From: an uncultured Dysgonomonas sp.
Lineage (GTDB): Bacteria; Bacteroidota; Bacteroidia; Bacteroidales; Dysgonomonadaceae
DNA length: 52,668 nt
Assembly (NCBI GenBank): GCA_937995835.1
Contig: CALKIV010000101.1
Location: forward strand, 1 to 52,668
Direction of reading: 5' to 3'
Positions 24,905-33,541 of this stretch are shown in pieces; the stretch's first letter is position 1; every line of letters begins with the position of its first letter. A model generated the notes under the pieces. It did not search any database, was not told the DNA's origin, and saw nothing but the letters and a program-made list of their open reading frames with translations. Made by a program: the position numbers and the translations under genes.

Positions 24905-25497
24905 AAACTCTTATTAATATTCTCTATGTAGTCTAAAATATCGTCTCTCCCCTCTTTCTTCTCCGAAGATGTGACAAAAATAGGTGGAAGATCTTCCCAA
25001 GATTCTTTAAGAATTTTGGTGTACTTGTCTATATTATCTCTCAACTTTCCTTTACTCAACTTATCACCCTTGGTAAAAATAATGGAAAAAGGAATATTTC
25101 CCTCACCCAACCACTCGATAAACTCTAAATCTATTTTTTGGGGTGTATGTCTACAATCAATCAACACAAAAAGATTGGTCAATTGACTTCTGTTGCAAAT
25201 ATAGTTTTCTATTATTTTTGTAATCTGAGCAATACCTTCTTTGCTTCTTTGTGCATAACCATAACCCGGCAAGTCTACAAGATACCATTCATCGTTGATG
25301 ACAAAATGATTGATTAGCGTCGTTTTTCCCGGCTTAGAGGAAGTCATCGCCAACCCCTTACGGTTGGTTAGCATATTGATCAGAGAAGATTTTCCTACAT
25401 TCGATCTGCCGATGAAAGCATATTCGGGCTTTCCATCCTCAGGTCCTTTACGGTAGTCGGTATTGCTGATCAAAAATTCAGCACTTTTTATTATCAT
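24901..25497 (-). CDS. engB: Ribosome-biogenesis GTPase EngB/YsxC
   Basis: A 198-residue small GTPase of the TrmE-Era-EngA-EngB group. G1 is GRSNVGKSS (30-38), G2 threonines in KPGKTT, G3 DLPGYG (75-80) and G4 TKGDK (about 141-145). The family assists assembly of the large ribosomal subunit. First gene of a three-gene run with guanine deaminase (ATGA overlap) and the LacI regulator. No clear -7 box was found upstream. Confidence 0.95.
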   Translation of the reverse strand: MIIKSAEFLISNTDYRKGPEDGKPEYAFIGRSNVGKSSLINMLTNRKGLAMTSSKPGKTTLINHFVINDEWYLVDLPGYGYAQRSKEGIAQITKIIENYICNRSQLTNLFVLIDCRHTPQKIDLEFIEWLGEGNIPFSIIFTKGDKLSKGKLRDNIDKYTKILKESWEDLPPIFVTSSEKKEGRDDILDYIENINKSL

Positions 25498-25631
25498 TGT
25501 CTTTATATTCTAATTTTTTTCTTCTATCTTGATGGCTAAGATACGGTTTTAATTAAAAATAGAAGAATAGAACAAACTTATAATTTAAAGTGTTTCTAAA
25601 GATATTTATAGATCAATCAACAAAATAAACA

Positions 25632-26030
25632 ATGAAAAAGGTAGGAATAACAGTTTTACTCTTTGTTCTGCTAGGTGTGTTTGGAGGACTTTACTTCTGG
25701 TTCTATGTTCCATTCAGCGATTCCGGCGTCAAAGCAGGCATATTAAACAACTTCAAACATAAGGGTATCATCTTCAAAACCTATGAAGGAGAGTTGATAC
25801 AATCTGGTTTTCGTCCGGGACAACAAGGCTTGATGTCTAATGAATTCCAGTTTTCGGTAGAAGATGCTGAAATAGCAAAACAACTAATGTCTCTGGGGGG
25901 CAGAAAGCTGCAATTGCACTATAAGGAATATTATGGGAAATTGCCATGGAGAGGGTATAGCACTTTTATTGTTGACAGTATTGTAAATATAGATGCAATA
26001 GAGATGGATCCAAGTATAAATATTCCATAA
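25632..26030 (+). CDS. Membrane-anchored conserved hypothetical
   Basis: A 132-residue protein with one N-terminal transmembrane helix (about 5-27, GITVLLFVLLGVFGGLYFWF) and a small beta-rich soluble domain containing KTYEGELIQSGFRPG and LQLHYKEYYGKLPWRGYSTF. I recall it as a conserved Bacteroidetes protein sometimes mislabelled as 6-phosphogluconate dehydrogenase, with which it shares nothing visible. Function unknown. It is divergent from engB and ends before a bidirectional terminator. Confidence 0.78.
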   Translation: MKKVGITVLLFVLLGVFGGLYFWFYVPFSDSGVKAGILNNFKHKGIIFKTYEGELIQSGFRPGQQGLMSNEFQFSVEDAEIAKQLMSLGGRKLQLHYKEYYGKLPWRGYSTFIVDSIVNIDAIEMDPSINIP

Positions 26031-26054
26031 GTAGAGTAAAACAAACCATATAAA

Positions 26055-26100
26055 AAATCCCCCTTGAAAAGTAAGATCACTTTCAAGGGGGATTTTATTT
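26055..26100. terminator. Bidirectional terminator between convergent genes
   Basis: AAAATCCCCCTTGAAA (26055-26070) pairs with TTTCAAGGGGGATTTT (26081-26096), a long GC-cored stem with A- and T-tracts on either side. It ends both the plus gene at 26030 and the minus OPT transporter gene at 26118. Confidence 0.95.
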
Positions 26101-26117
26101 TATATCCTATCGTTCTG

Positions 26118-28145
26118 TTATTCTTTCTTCGCCTTCATTGAAGAATAGATCAAATAACCGATTAGTCCTGCATAAGCCACGACAGCCAACAATTCAGAAC
26201 CATAGCTGCCTACCCAAGTAGAAGCATCATCTATAAAGTTGATATCACCGAATCTAAGAGCTGCCGAAACAACTCCCATCAATGCACCTCCTGCAATGAA
26301 ACCTGAGGCCAATAGAGTTCCTTTATCCACACGAGCTTTATTCGTTTCAGCATCTTTGCTTCGGCTTCCAACAAACCAACTCACGGCTCCCCCAACAAGT
26401 AAAGGAACATTTAACTGGATTGGGATAAACATACCTAGAGCAAACGGAAGTGCCGGCACCTTGATGAAATTTAGCACAAGAGCCAAGGTAGCACCTATAC
26501 CATAAAGCATCCAAGGAGCACCTTGCCCCATCATCAGTGGTTCTATTACTGCTGCCATCGCATTGGCTTGTGGCGCTACTAGAGCACCTTCTCCTGTAAA
26601 TCCGTAAGTTTTATTTAGGATAATCATCACTCCTCCAACCGTAGCTGCTGAAACCAATGTCCCCAAAAACTTCCATGTTTGTTGTTTGGCAGGTGTCGTA
26701 CCTAGCCAATAACCGACTTTTAGGTCAGACACAAAGGCTCCCGCCATAGATAGAGCTGTACATACCACTCCTCCAATGATAAGAGCTGTCACCATCCCCG
26801 CTGTTCCACTTAAGCCCACGGCCACCAAAATAACAGAAGCCAAGATCAGTGTCATCAACGTCATTCCCGAAACAGGATTGCTACCAACAATAGCAATAGC
26901 GTTAGCAGCCACAGTGGTGAATAGGAAAGCTATAATGGCAACAATAAGAATACCTACCACTGCAAATACAATATTATTGATCACTCCAAAATAGAAGAAC
27001 AAGAATGTGACAACAAGGGTGGCAAGCAGTGCTAAAGTAATAAACTTCATTGGCAAGTCTTTCTGTGTACGCTTTACCGAAGTAGCTTCATCGTGCTTCA
27101 CACCTCCTTTTAGCTCAGAAGAAGCTAGGCTGATAGAACTCTTGATCACCGGCCACGATTTCACGATACCAATAATACCTGACATGGCAATAGCACCGAT
27201 ACCGATATGGCGTCCAAACTCTAAGAAAATATCTTCAGGAGACATAGATGCTAAAATATCAGTTGGTGTTCCTGTAACAGTAGCGATAAAAGTTGGGTTC
27301 AACGTTGTGATCAACATGTCACCCAAGTGTGGAAGCATAGGAATGATGATAAACCACACCAAGGCAGATCCTGATGCAATGATTAATGTATATTTTAGTC
27401 CGATGATGAAGCCGAGACCAAGCACAGCAGCTCCTACGTTCATTTTGAATACCACTTTTGCTTTATCGGCAATCATTTCTCCAAATGGCAACGCCCTAGA
27501 AGTAAAGTTTTCTGCCCATGTGCCAAAGGTAGCGATCACAAAGTCGTAAAGTCCTCCAATGATTCCGGCAAGCGCCAATGCCTTGGCTTGCCCTTCTCCT
27601 TTTTCACCTGAAACCAAGACCTGAGAAGTAGCTGTGGCTTCGGGGAACGGATATTTACCATGCATATCAGAAACAAAATATTTCCTAAAAGGAATAAGAA
27701 ATAAAATTCCTAAAACTCCCCCTAGCAAAGAACTCATAAATACTTGCAAAAACGAAACAGATAGTTCCGGATATTTATCTTGCAAAATATAAAGGGCAGG
27801 AAGTGTAAAAATGGCTCCGGCCACAATAACACCACTACTAGCACCAATAGACTGGATCATTACATTTTCGCCCAATGCGTTTTTTCGCTTAAAGGCTGTA
27901 GACAGTCCTACTCCTATAATTGCAATAGGAATAGCAGCTTCAAATACTTGACCCACTTTCAAGCCTAGATAGGCAGCTGCTGCACTAAATAGGACAGCCA
28001 TTAGCACCCCCCAAGTGACAGACCACACGGTGACCTCGGGATAAACCTTGTCAGAAGACATCACCGGATGATACTCTTCTCCTTCTTTCAATTCACGAAA
28101 GGCGTTCTCGGGCAGATCGCCCATCCTCTCATCGTTTTCTTTCAT
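26118..28145 (-). CDS. OPT-family oligopeptide transporter
   Basis: A 675-residue polytopic membrane protein with roughly 14-16 hydrophobic helices. The start region, HPVMSSDKVYPEVTVWSVTWGV, and the internal segment AFLFTTVAANAIAIVGSNPVSG are characteristic of the OPT family (bacterial EspB/YgiS-like branch). It probably imports small peptides with protons, which would complement the periplasmic DPP III encoded earlier in the window; that link is inferred. Single-gene unit with a probable -7 box 40 bases upstream. Confidence 0.92.
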   Translation of the reverse strand: MKENDERMGDLPENAFRELKEGEEYHPVMSSDKVYPEVTVWSVTWGVLMAVLFSAAAAYLGLKVGQVFEAAIPIAIIGVGLSTAFKRKNALGENVMIQSIGASSGVIVAGAIFTLPALYILQDKYPELSVSFLQVFMSSLLGGVLGILFLIPFRKYFVSDMHGKYPFPEATATSQVLVSGEKGEGQAKALALAGIIGGLYDFVIATFGTWAENFTSRALPFGEMIADKAKVVFKMNVGAAVLGLGFIIGLKYTLIIASGSALVWFIIIPMLPHLGDMLITTLNPTFIATVTGTPTDILASMSPEDIFLEFGRHIGIGAIAMSGIIGIVKSWPVIKSSISLASSELKGGVKHDEATSVKRTQKDLPMKFITLALLATLVVTFLFFYFGVINNIVFAVVGILIVAIIAFLFTTVAANAIAIVGSNPVSGMTLMTLILASVILVAVGLSGTAGMVTALIIGGVVCTALSMAGAFVSDLKVGYWLGTTPAKQQTWKFLGTLVSAATVGGVMIILNKTYGFTGEGALVAPQANAMAAVIEPLMMGQGAPWMLYGIGATLALVLNFIKVPALPFALGMFIPIQLNVPLLVGGAVSWFVGSRSKDAETNKARVDKGTLLASGFIAGGALMGVVSAALRFGDINFIDDASTWVGSYGSELLAVVAYAGLIGYLIYSSMKAKKE

Positions 28146-28184
28146 TGATATTGATTTTTTAATTTATTTGTATATTATTGAGTG

Positions 28185-28192
28185 CAAAAATA
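28185..28192 (-). promoter_or_regulatory. -7 element of the OPT transporter gene
   Basis: On the minus strand this reads TATTTTTG, a match to TAnnTTTG, 40 bases upstream of the start codon at 28145. A CAAA (minus TTTG) lies 12 bases further, too close for a standard -33. Confidence 0.35.
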
Positions 28193-28278
28193 GAACATTT
28201 TTACCAAAGATGGGTACCTTTTAGAAAGTGTATGAGCTTCTAAGGTTTCATTATGTGGGTTTTATTTCAAATATTGCG

Positions 28279-28286
28279 TATCTTTG
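28279..28286 (+). promoter_or_regulatory. -7 element of the secreted hypothetical gene
   Basis: TATCTTTG, a perfect -7 box 36 bases before the ATG at 28322. TGTG at 28254-28257 is a possible -33 with 21-base spacing. Confidence 0.55.
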
Positions 28287-28321
28287 CATCATACAAAACA
28301 AAAATTTAATTCTACTTAATA

Positions 28322-29017
28322 ATGAAAAGTTATATGAAACAAGTTTCATTACTGCTTACCTTTTCCATTATTGTAAGCCTGACATCAAATGCGCAATCGA
28401 CAAAAGATTTGCATAAATTCCACGCCTTAGATGGCTCTGAGTGGGTTTCTAAATATGATAGAGACAGAAAAGATCAACTGATCTGGGACGCTATAGATCT
28501 GGATCTCAAGGCAGCTTTGATAGCTGGAAGACTAGACAGCAACCCTGAAGCTGCTAAAACTTATCATGATTCATTTAAGAAGCTTTTTGACCTCTGTAGA
28601 GTAAACTTCGAAAGATTAAGAACTGCTGATGCAGGAAAAGAGATTCTGCTTAATCCGGAATTCAGGTATTATCTATCTGAGAATGGAGTAAAAGTGAAAA
28701 ATGGAATAACGAGAAGTGGCGAAATCTTTAACTTCGACGAATATGCTAGATGCTTTGATGACATTTACAGAGAATATTCATTCAACTCGTCTCTTGTTAA
28801 AGAATTAGCGAATCCTAACGGGAAAACATACAACGTCAATCTGATGATCTCCGATTTTGCAGATCGGATGAATGATGTCATCGACAAGATGGATCGAGAA
28901 TTTGTAGCAATGGAGTTTAAAGAGTCAACCGTCATGCGAATGGTTCCAAGATACGAAGCTGCAAAACAAAAAGCCGAAGCACTAGAAAGACAAAAAGCAA
29001 AAAAGCGACGAAATTAA
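28322..29017 (+). CDS. Secreted conserved hypothetical protein
   Basis: A 231-residue protein with a signal peptide (MKSYMKQVSLLLTFSIIVSL, cleavage after NAQ); a second ATG at 28334 gives an equally good signal. The mature part is helical and charged (LIWDAIDLDLKAALIAGRLD, FNLMISDFADRMNDVIDKMD-type segments) and ends in KAEALERQKAKKRRN. I do not recognise the family with certainty. The stop codon lies inside the loop of the following terminator. Confidence 0.75.
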   Translation: MKSYMKQVSLLLTFSIIVSLTSNAQSTKDLHKFHALDGSEWVSKYDRDRKDQLIWDAIDLDLKAALIAGRLDSNPEAAKTYHDSFKKLFDLCRVNFERLRTADAGKEILLNPEFRYYLSENGVKVKNGITRSGEIFNFDEYARCFDDIYREYSFNSSLVKELANPNGKTYNVNLMISDFADRMNDVIDKMDREFVAMEFKESTVMRMVPRYEAAKQKAEALERQKAKKRRN

Positions 29018-29034
29018 TCTCGTCGCTTTTTTTT
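28999..29034. terminator. Bidirectional terminator overlapping a stop codon
   Basis: AAAAAAGCGACGA (28999-29011) and TCGTCGCTTTTTTT (29020-29033) form a perfect stem; the loop contains the TAA stop of the upstream gene. A- and T-tracts on each side let it serve also the minus-strand gene ending at 29054. Confidence 0.93.
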
Positions 29035-29053
29035 GCAATCTACTGCTTGACAA

Positions 29054-29599
29054 TTAATATGCAGCGTAGAATGTTTTGTTATCCATATATTGCTCAAATG
29101 CAAGAACACCATCTTGCGATAGCTCAACTTCTTTCTCTTGCCCATTAGGAAGGAAAACAGTAGCGATATTACCTTTCTCAAATTTTAGTAGTTTTGTTTC
29201 TACTCCATCTACCACAGAACTCCAAGAGTCATTTTCAGCATCATGGATAAAGTAAGCAAGCTTGCCTTCTTCATTCTCAATCTTATATCCATTTTCTAGA
29301 GTTTCTACGGTATAGATCTTACCATCACCACCTTTTACTTCTTTCACAAGACCAGCTTGTACTGGGTTGCTACCAGACCAAAACTCAATAGAGTTGAGCA
29401 CCAAAGCGTCTACTGTCAGCGTCACCACATAGGCTGGAGTTAGAATAAAGAAAATGATCCAATTAACAAATTTATTATCAATACTTTGATTCCAAGATAA
29501 AAATTTGCTGGATAGACCAAATGATCCAATACATGATGACAATAACAAGCTAGATGACAAAGCAGCCACCATGGTTAGCGTAAAGAATTTTCTTTTCAT
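29054..29599 (-). CDS. DUF3332 lipoprotein
   Basis: A 181-residue lipoprotein (lipobox LLSSC, Cys23) with a hydrophobic segment at about 43-70 (FVNWIIFFILTPAYVVTLTV) and a beta-rich C-terminal domain (GKIYTVETLENGYKIENEEG). The combination of SCIGSFGLSSKFLSWNQSID with the two features above is that of DUF3332 proteins in Bacteroides, of unknown function. It lies 24 bases after xerD and may be cotranscribed with it. Confidence 0.82.
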   Translation of the reverse strand: MKRKFFTLTMVAALSSSLLLSSCIGSFGLSSKFLSWNQSIDNKFVNWIIFFILTPAYVVTLTVDALVLNSIEFWSGSNPVQAGLVKEVKGGDGKIYTVETLENGYKIENEEGKLAYFIHDAENDSWSSVVDGVETKLLKFEKGNIATVFLPNGQEKEVELSQDGVLAFEQYMDNKTFYAAY

Positions 29600-29623
29600 T
29601 TCAATTTTAGTTTAAAAATTAAT

Positions 29624-30523
29624 TTAGTATTTATTTCTAGGATGATGTTCGATTATCTCCTGTCTCAGATATTCTCTATCCATATGGGTATAAATTTCTG
29701 TAGTTGTAATCTTCTCATGTCCTAGCATTAATTGTATAGCTCGTATATTCGCACCTCGCTCTAGCAAATGTGTAGCAAAGGAATGGCGAAAAGTATGAGG
29801 ACTGATGTTTTTTTTAATTCCTGCCTCTTCAGCATACTGCTTAATGAAGTGAAACACCATAATGCGAGAAATAGCTGTTCCTCTATTGCTCAAAAACAAA
29901 GCATCTTCTTGCCCTCTCTTAGGCTTGAATTCGTCACGGAAGTAGAGATAGTTAGATATCTCCTTGATGGCTGACGATGATATGGGAACAAGCCTCTGCT
30001 TGCTACCCTTGCCCTCCACTTTTATAAAACCTTCATCGAAATAGAGATCTGCAAACTTCATTCCAATCAACTCCGAGACTCGCAGTCCACAACTATAGAG
30101 TGTTTCTATGATCGCTTTGTTACGTTGTCCTTCTTTTGTGGATACATCTATAACACCAATCAGCTGTTCTATTTCGTCCAAAGTCAGTGCCGTAGGCAAT
30201 TTTAATCCTATTTTGGGAGACTCTAACAACTCCGAAGGATCTTCTTCTAGGTAACTATCTAACAACAGATAGTTGAAAAAAGATTTTATTCCGGAGATCA
30301 CTCTAGATATAGAACGGGGTGTAATCCCTAAATCGTATAATTCAGCAATGAATTGTTGCAGGTGTTCTAATCGCACCTCGGATAGTTTTAAATTTTCACT
30401 ATCAATAAAGCCAAGCAATTTAGCCAAATCTGTCATATATGCATCAATAGAGTTCTCTGATAGAGACCTCTCTAGCATCAAGTAGTTTTGGTAGCTCTGT
30501 ACTATATCATCTTTTATTGCCAT
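29624..30523 (-). CDS. xerD: Site-specific tyrosine recombinase XerD
   Basis: A 299-residue recombinase with all catalytic residues: Arg148 (SCGLRVSEL), Lys172 (EGKGSKQR), His243 and Arg246 (PHTFRHSFATHLL), His269 (MLGHE) and the nucleophile Tyr278 (EIYTHM). The numbering is within one residue of what I recall for E. coli XerD. N-terminal SAM-like core-binding domain spans residues 1-95. It resolves chromosome dimers at dif with a XerC partner. It is a chromosomal housekeeping type rather than a mobile-element integrase, judging by length and its neighbours. Confidence 0.93.
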   Translation of the reverse strand: MAIKDDIVQSYQNYLMLERSLSENSIDAYMTDLAKLLGFIDSENLKLSEVRLEHLQQFIAELYDLGITPRSISRVISGIKSFFNYLLLDSYLEEDPSELLESPKIGLKLPTALTLDEIEQLIGVIDVSTKEGQRNKAIIETLYSCGLRVSELIGMKFADLYFDEGFIKVEGKGSKQRLVPISSSAIKEISNYLYFRDEFKPKRGQEDALFLSNRGTAISRIMVFHFIKQYAEEAGIKKNISPHTFRHSFATHLLERGANIRAIQLMLGHEKITTTEIYTHMDREYLRQEIIEHHPRNKY

Positions 30524-30550
30524 AAATATTCAATTCTAACAGTAAATATA

Positions 30551-30558
30551 TATCTTTG
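30551..30558 (+). promoter_or_regulatory. -7 element before the FtsB/DivIC-like gene
   Basis: TATCTTTG, a perfect -7 box. It overlaps a GTG at 30558 that would be the start of a longer frame, so the real start codon must be downstream; the ATG at 30606 fits. Confidence 0.5.
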
Positions 30559-30605
30559 TGGAGAAAGCATTCAACAGTATCGCCTGTTTAACATCCTTTA
30601 AGGCA

Positions 30606-30908
30606 ATGGAAATATTGAAGAAAATATATAGATATCTGACTGCCCACTTCACCAAACTACAACTCTTGGTGATTATAGCCATCAGTGCCTATACTTTTCT
30701 GATCAGCGAAAGTAATATTTTTGCCAGATTGGGTCATGATATCGAAATCCGTGACCTAGAGAATCAAATAGAGCATTACAGGAATAAAACCAAGGAAGAT
30801 AGGCTTAAACTTGAGGAACTGGATGCTGACAAAGAACAAATTGAAAAGTTTGCTCGAGAAAATTATCTGATGAAAAAATCGGGTGAAGATATCTTCATCG
30901 TCGAATAA
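30606..30908 (+). CDS. FtsB/DivIC-like septum formation initiator
   Basis: Beginning at the ATG at 30606 the protein has 100 residues: a short cytoplasmic start, one transmembrane helix (LQLLVIIAISAYTFLISES), then a coiled coil (IRDLENQIEHYRNKTKEDRLKLEELDADKEQI, residues about 41-75) and the typical end FARENYLMKKSGEDIFIVE. This is the pattern of FtsB/DivIC division proteins, which link FtsL and FtsQ at the septum. A longer frame from GTG 30558 is rejected because it overlaps the promoter. Adjacent to a 114-residue membrane protein, 29 bases on. Confidence 0.87.
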   Translation: MEILKKIYRYLTAHFTKLQLLVIIAISAYTFLISESNIFARLGHDIEIRDLENQIEHYRNKTKEDRLKLEELDADKEQIEKFARENYLMKKSGEDIFIVE

Positions 30909-30937
30909 CTTGCCTCTAAGGATAATAAACATTTACA

Positions 30938-31282
30938 ATGAAGAATTTTAATATAAAAACGATAATATATCAGTTGTCGGCCCTGCTAATTGTGATGGCT
31001 GCCATCATACACTCATTTGATGCCCTTGTTGGAAAATACAGCATGATTTTGGGCACTGTGGGCTATGCCGTGACAACATTCCTGACTCCTTATCCCGGTA
31101 AGAGCTTAAAAGGCAAACGATTGTTCAACATCCAGATATTAGCTGTGCTACTAATGGCTGTGTCAGCATACTTAATGTATATTGATTATAGCGCTTGGGT
31201 GGTCACCTTGTTTATAGCTGCCATCTTAACATTATATTGCGCTATCGTTCTTCCTCGTGTATATAAAAAAGAAGAGGAATAG
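30938..31282 (+). CDS. Small hypothetical membrane protein
   Basis: A 114-residue protein with three or four transmembrane helices (about 10-28, 35-51, 66-82, 87-107) and a charged C-terminal RVYKKEEE. I recognise no family. It follows the FtsB-like gene by 29 bases and probably shares its promoter; its stop is only 4 bases from that of the convergent thioredoxin gene. Confidence 0.75.
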   Translation: MKNFNIKTIIYQLSALLIVMAAIIHSFDALVGKYSMILGTVGYAVTTFLTPYPGKSLKGKRLFNIQILAVLLMAVSAYLMYIDYSAWVVTLFIAAILTLYCAIVLPRVYKKEEE

Positions 31283-31286
31283 CTTC

Positions 31287-32420
31287 CTACTCCTCTTTCA
31301 ATAATTCTTCTATCTTTTCGATCAACTCCATACCTCCTAAGTTGCTTCCTACTATATTTCCTTTTCGATCGAGCAAGTAGGTCTGAGGAATACTTCTTAC
31401 GTTATAATAGAGCGCTGCAGCTCCTGCCCATCCTCCTCCGTCATCGACGTATTGAGGCCAAGTCATATTCATATGCTTGATGGCATCCTTCCAGCTACTT
31501 TCATCATGATCTAAAGAAACTCCGACGATCTCAAAGCCTGCGTCTTGATATCTATCATAGAGCTTAACTAGTACAGGAATCGTTTTTCTACATGGGCCAC
31601 ACCAAGAAGCCCAAAAGTCAACTAAAACGACTTTCCCTTTATTGAAGTTAGTGGATAGATCTTCCATCACCCCCTCTTGATTTTTTAGTTCCATACCGGG
31701 GAACTTTTTACCCTCACGAAGATTGCCTAAACTCCAAACATTTTGATGCATAATCGTTTTCACCAAAGGGCTTTTCTGAAATTGATCTGTTGACAAACTA
31801 TATAGTTTTTCTAACTGAGAGCTACTAAGATCACTGGCATAAATAGTGAAGAAAAACTCACCGAGTTCGTTCAAGATGTTTCTACCAATAAAGTCATAAA
31901 CATCTTGCTTCATGAGGGTGCGTTCCTCATTAAATTTTGTCTCAATGCCAGAGTTCGATATTTCATCTAAGCGCCCAGCTTTATGCAAACTTTGTGCCTC
32001 TTCTAGCATTCTTTCCAGTGCTGCTCGCCTGTTGATCTGCTGTGCCGTAAATTCACTGAGTTCATCGTTCTTTACGGTGCCTTTCATCACAGGAATTTCT
32101 TCCATCAACAGCTCCACTTTTCCGGGCTCAAGCACAACCAACGCAGTCAGCTCGTCATTACCTACAATGGTAATATATCGCATGGCAATGGCTTTGTCAA
32201 CCGTACCTTTGAAGGTGAATTTATTCCCCACAACAGTTACGCTATCTACCATCTGCATATCATTGGTGTTAGCATAGTCTATCTGATTGAGATAGACCGT
32301 CAACCCATCATAATAAGTGGTAGGGAACTTGCCTTCAATGATAAACTCCTTCTCGGCTTGCGCCAGGATGGAGTTTACATATATAAAGCTTAGAGCTAAT
32401 ATAAAAAATATCCGTTTCAT
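31287..32420 (-). CDS. TlpA-like thiol-disulfide protein, DUF4369 type
   Basis: A 377-residue exported protein with a conventional signal peptide (ending SILAQ, no lipobox), a DUF4369 domain (FIIEGKFPTTYYDGLTVYL, about 25-120), a helical linker and a C-terminal thioredoxin/AhpC-TSA domain. The active site WCGPC is at 273-277 and the cis-proline is in VRSIPQTYLLDRKG. It probably reduces or isomerises disulfides in the periplasm. Third and last gene of a tandem operon, 3 bases after its neighbour. It is the only one of the three not made as a lipoprotein. Confidence 0.9.
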   Translation of the reverse strand: MKRIFFILALSFIYVNSILAQAEKEFIIEGKFPTTYYDGLTVYLNQIDYANTNDMQMVDSVTVVGNKFTFKGTVDKAIAMRYITIVGNDELTALVVLEPGKVELLMEEIPVMKGTVKNDELSEFTAQQINRRAALERMLEEAQSLHKAGRLDEISNSGIETKFNEERTLMKQDVYDFIGRNILNELGEFFFTIYASDLSSSQLEKLYSLSTDQFQKSPLVKTIMHQNVWSLGNLREGKKFPGMELKNQEGVMEDLSTNFNKGKVVLVDFWASWCGPCRKTIPVLVKLYDRYQDAGFEIVGVSLDHDESSWKDAIKHMNMTWPQYVDDGGGWAGAAALYYNVRSIPQTYLLDRKGNIVGSNLGGMELIEKIEELLKEE

Positions 32421-32423
32421 CGT

Positions 32424-33524
32424 TTATTTCAAAAGCTCTTCTAGTTTTTTGTCGATAGCTTCACCTCTAAGATTCTTCTCTATTATAGTACCATCTTTGT
32501 CTATCAAGACTGTATGAGGTATCGATCTTACATTATACACACGTGCCGCTGGCTCATCCCAACCTTTTAGGTTAGAGAATTGAGGCCATGATAGTTCATG
32601 TTCTTCTGTCATAGACTTCCAAGCATCCTTGTCTTCGTCTAATGAAACACCTACAATCTCAAATCCTTTATCTTTAAATCTGGCATATGTATTTTTTACG
32701 TTTGGAAGTTCCCCAATACATGGAGCACACCAAGAAGCCCAAAAGTCTACCAATACCACTTTACCTTTGCCTGCATAGTCTGAAAGCGCTACCTCTTTAC
32801 CATCGATCGAAAGACCTTTGATATCAGCAAACTTATCTCCCACTTCGGTCGGTTGGAACGCTTCTATAGCTTGTATTAACTCAGCAATAGATTTGTCTGC
32901 CTTTGCTGCATCCGGCATCACTGCTATGATTTCTTTTTGTTTGTCCATCGATAGCAATTGAGCGCTGTTTTGGAAGAAATGTACACCTATTGGGTTGTCT
33001 AAGTTCTCTTTGATAAATGTTACCAATTCATCTATAATACGATTTTGAGCCTCTCCCAATTTTTCTTCCAAGGCTTTTTGATCTTCCTCACTCTCCACTG
33101 AGCTAATACCATCTTGATATATTTTGCTCAACTCCGAAAATTTAGCTTCGATCTTATTATTCTCCGCATTCATTTTATCATTCAGAGTGGTTCCAGTGAT
33201 GCTGATTTTATCAGCCACAGAAACAACAATGTTTCCTGCCTCTAATACTACCGGCAACATCATTGGGAAACGTTCTCCTACTAGCATCCCAACATATCCC
33301 ATTCCCACTTTATCTTGTGAGCCTTTGATCTCAAACTTACCATCTTTCAACAGTGTTGAATCGATAGCTACTTCCCCTTTAGGATCGGCATATAGATAGA
33401 CTACTGTGCTATCTTTCGATTCTGCTTTTCCCGAAACTGTACCAGAAATAGTAAATGACTCTTTGGTACATGATGCCAATAACGTGGTTAGCGCTAAAAG
33501 GCTTAAAACAATTATATTTCTCAT
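32424..33524 (-). CDS. TlpA-like thiol-disulfide lipoprotein, DUF4369 type
   Basis: A 366-residue lipoprotein (lipobox LASC, Cys19) with a DUF4369 domain (FTISGTVSGKAESKDSTVVY), a helical linker and a thioredoxin domain carrying WCAPC at 265-269, SLDEDKDAWKSM and the cis-proline strand VRSIPHTVLIDKDG. The segment YAGKGKVVLVDFWASWC is identical to that in the next gene upstream, so the two arose by fairly recent duplication. Expected role: membrane-tethered periplasmic reductase. It lies 17 bases after that gene and 3 before the one following. Confidence 0.9.
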   Translation of the reverse strand: MRNIIVLSLLALTTLLASCTKESFTISGTVSGKAESKDSTVVYLYADPKGEVAIDSTLLKDGKFEIKGSQDKVGMGYVGMLVGERFPMMLPVVLEAGNIVVSVADKISITGTTLNDKMNAENNKIEAKFSELSKIYQDGISSVESEEDQKALEEKLGEAQNRIIDELVTFIKENLDNPIGVHFFQNSAQLLSMDKQKEIIAVMPDAAKADKSIAELIQAIEAFQPTEVGDKFADIKGLSIDGKEVALSDYAGKGKVVLVDFWASWCAPCIGELPNVKNTYARFKDKGFEIVGVSLDEDKDAWKSMTEEHELSWPQFSNLKGWDEPAARVYNVRSIPHTVLIDKDGTIIEKNLRGEAIDKKLEELLK

Positions 33525-33541
33525 CTTTTTAAATAATTAAT

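Noticed and set aside
29624..30523. Tyrosine recombinase as sign of a mobile element
   Set aside because: Length, catalytic spacing and housekeeping neighbours fit chromosomal XerD.
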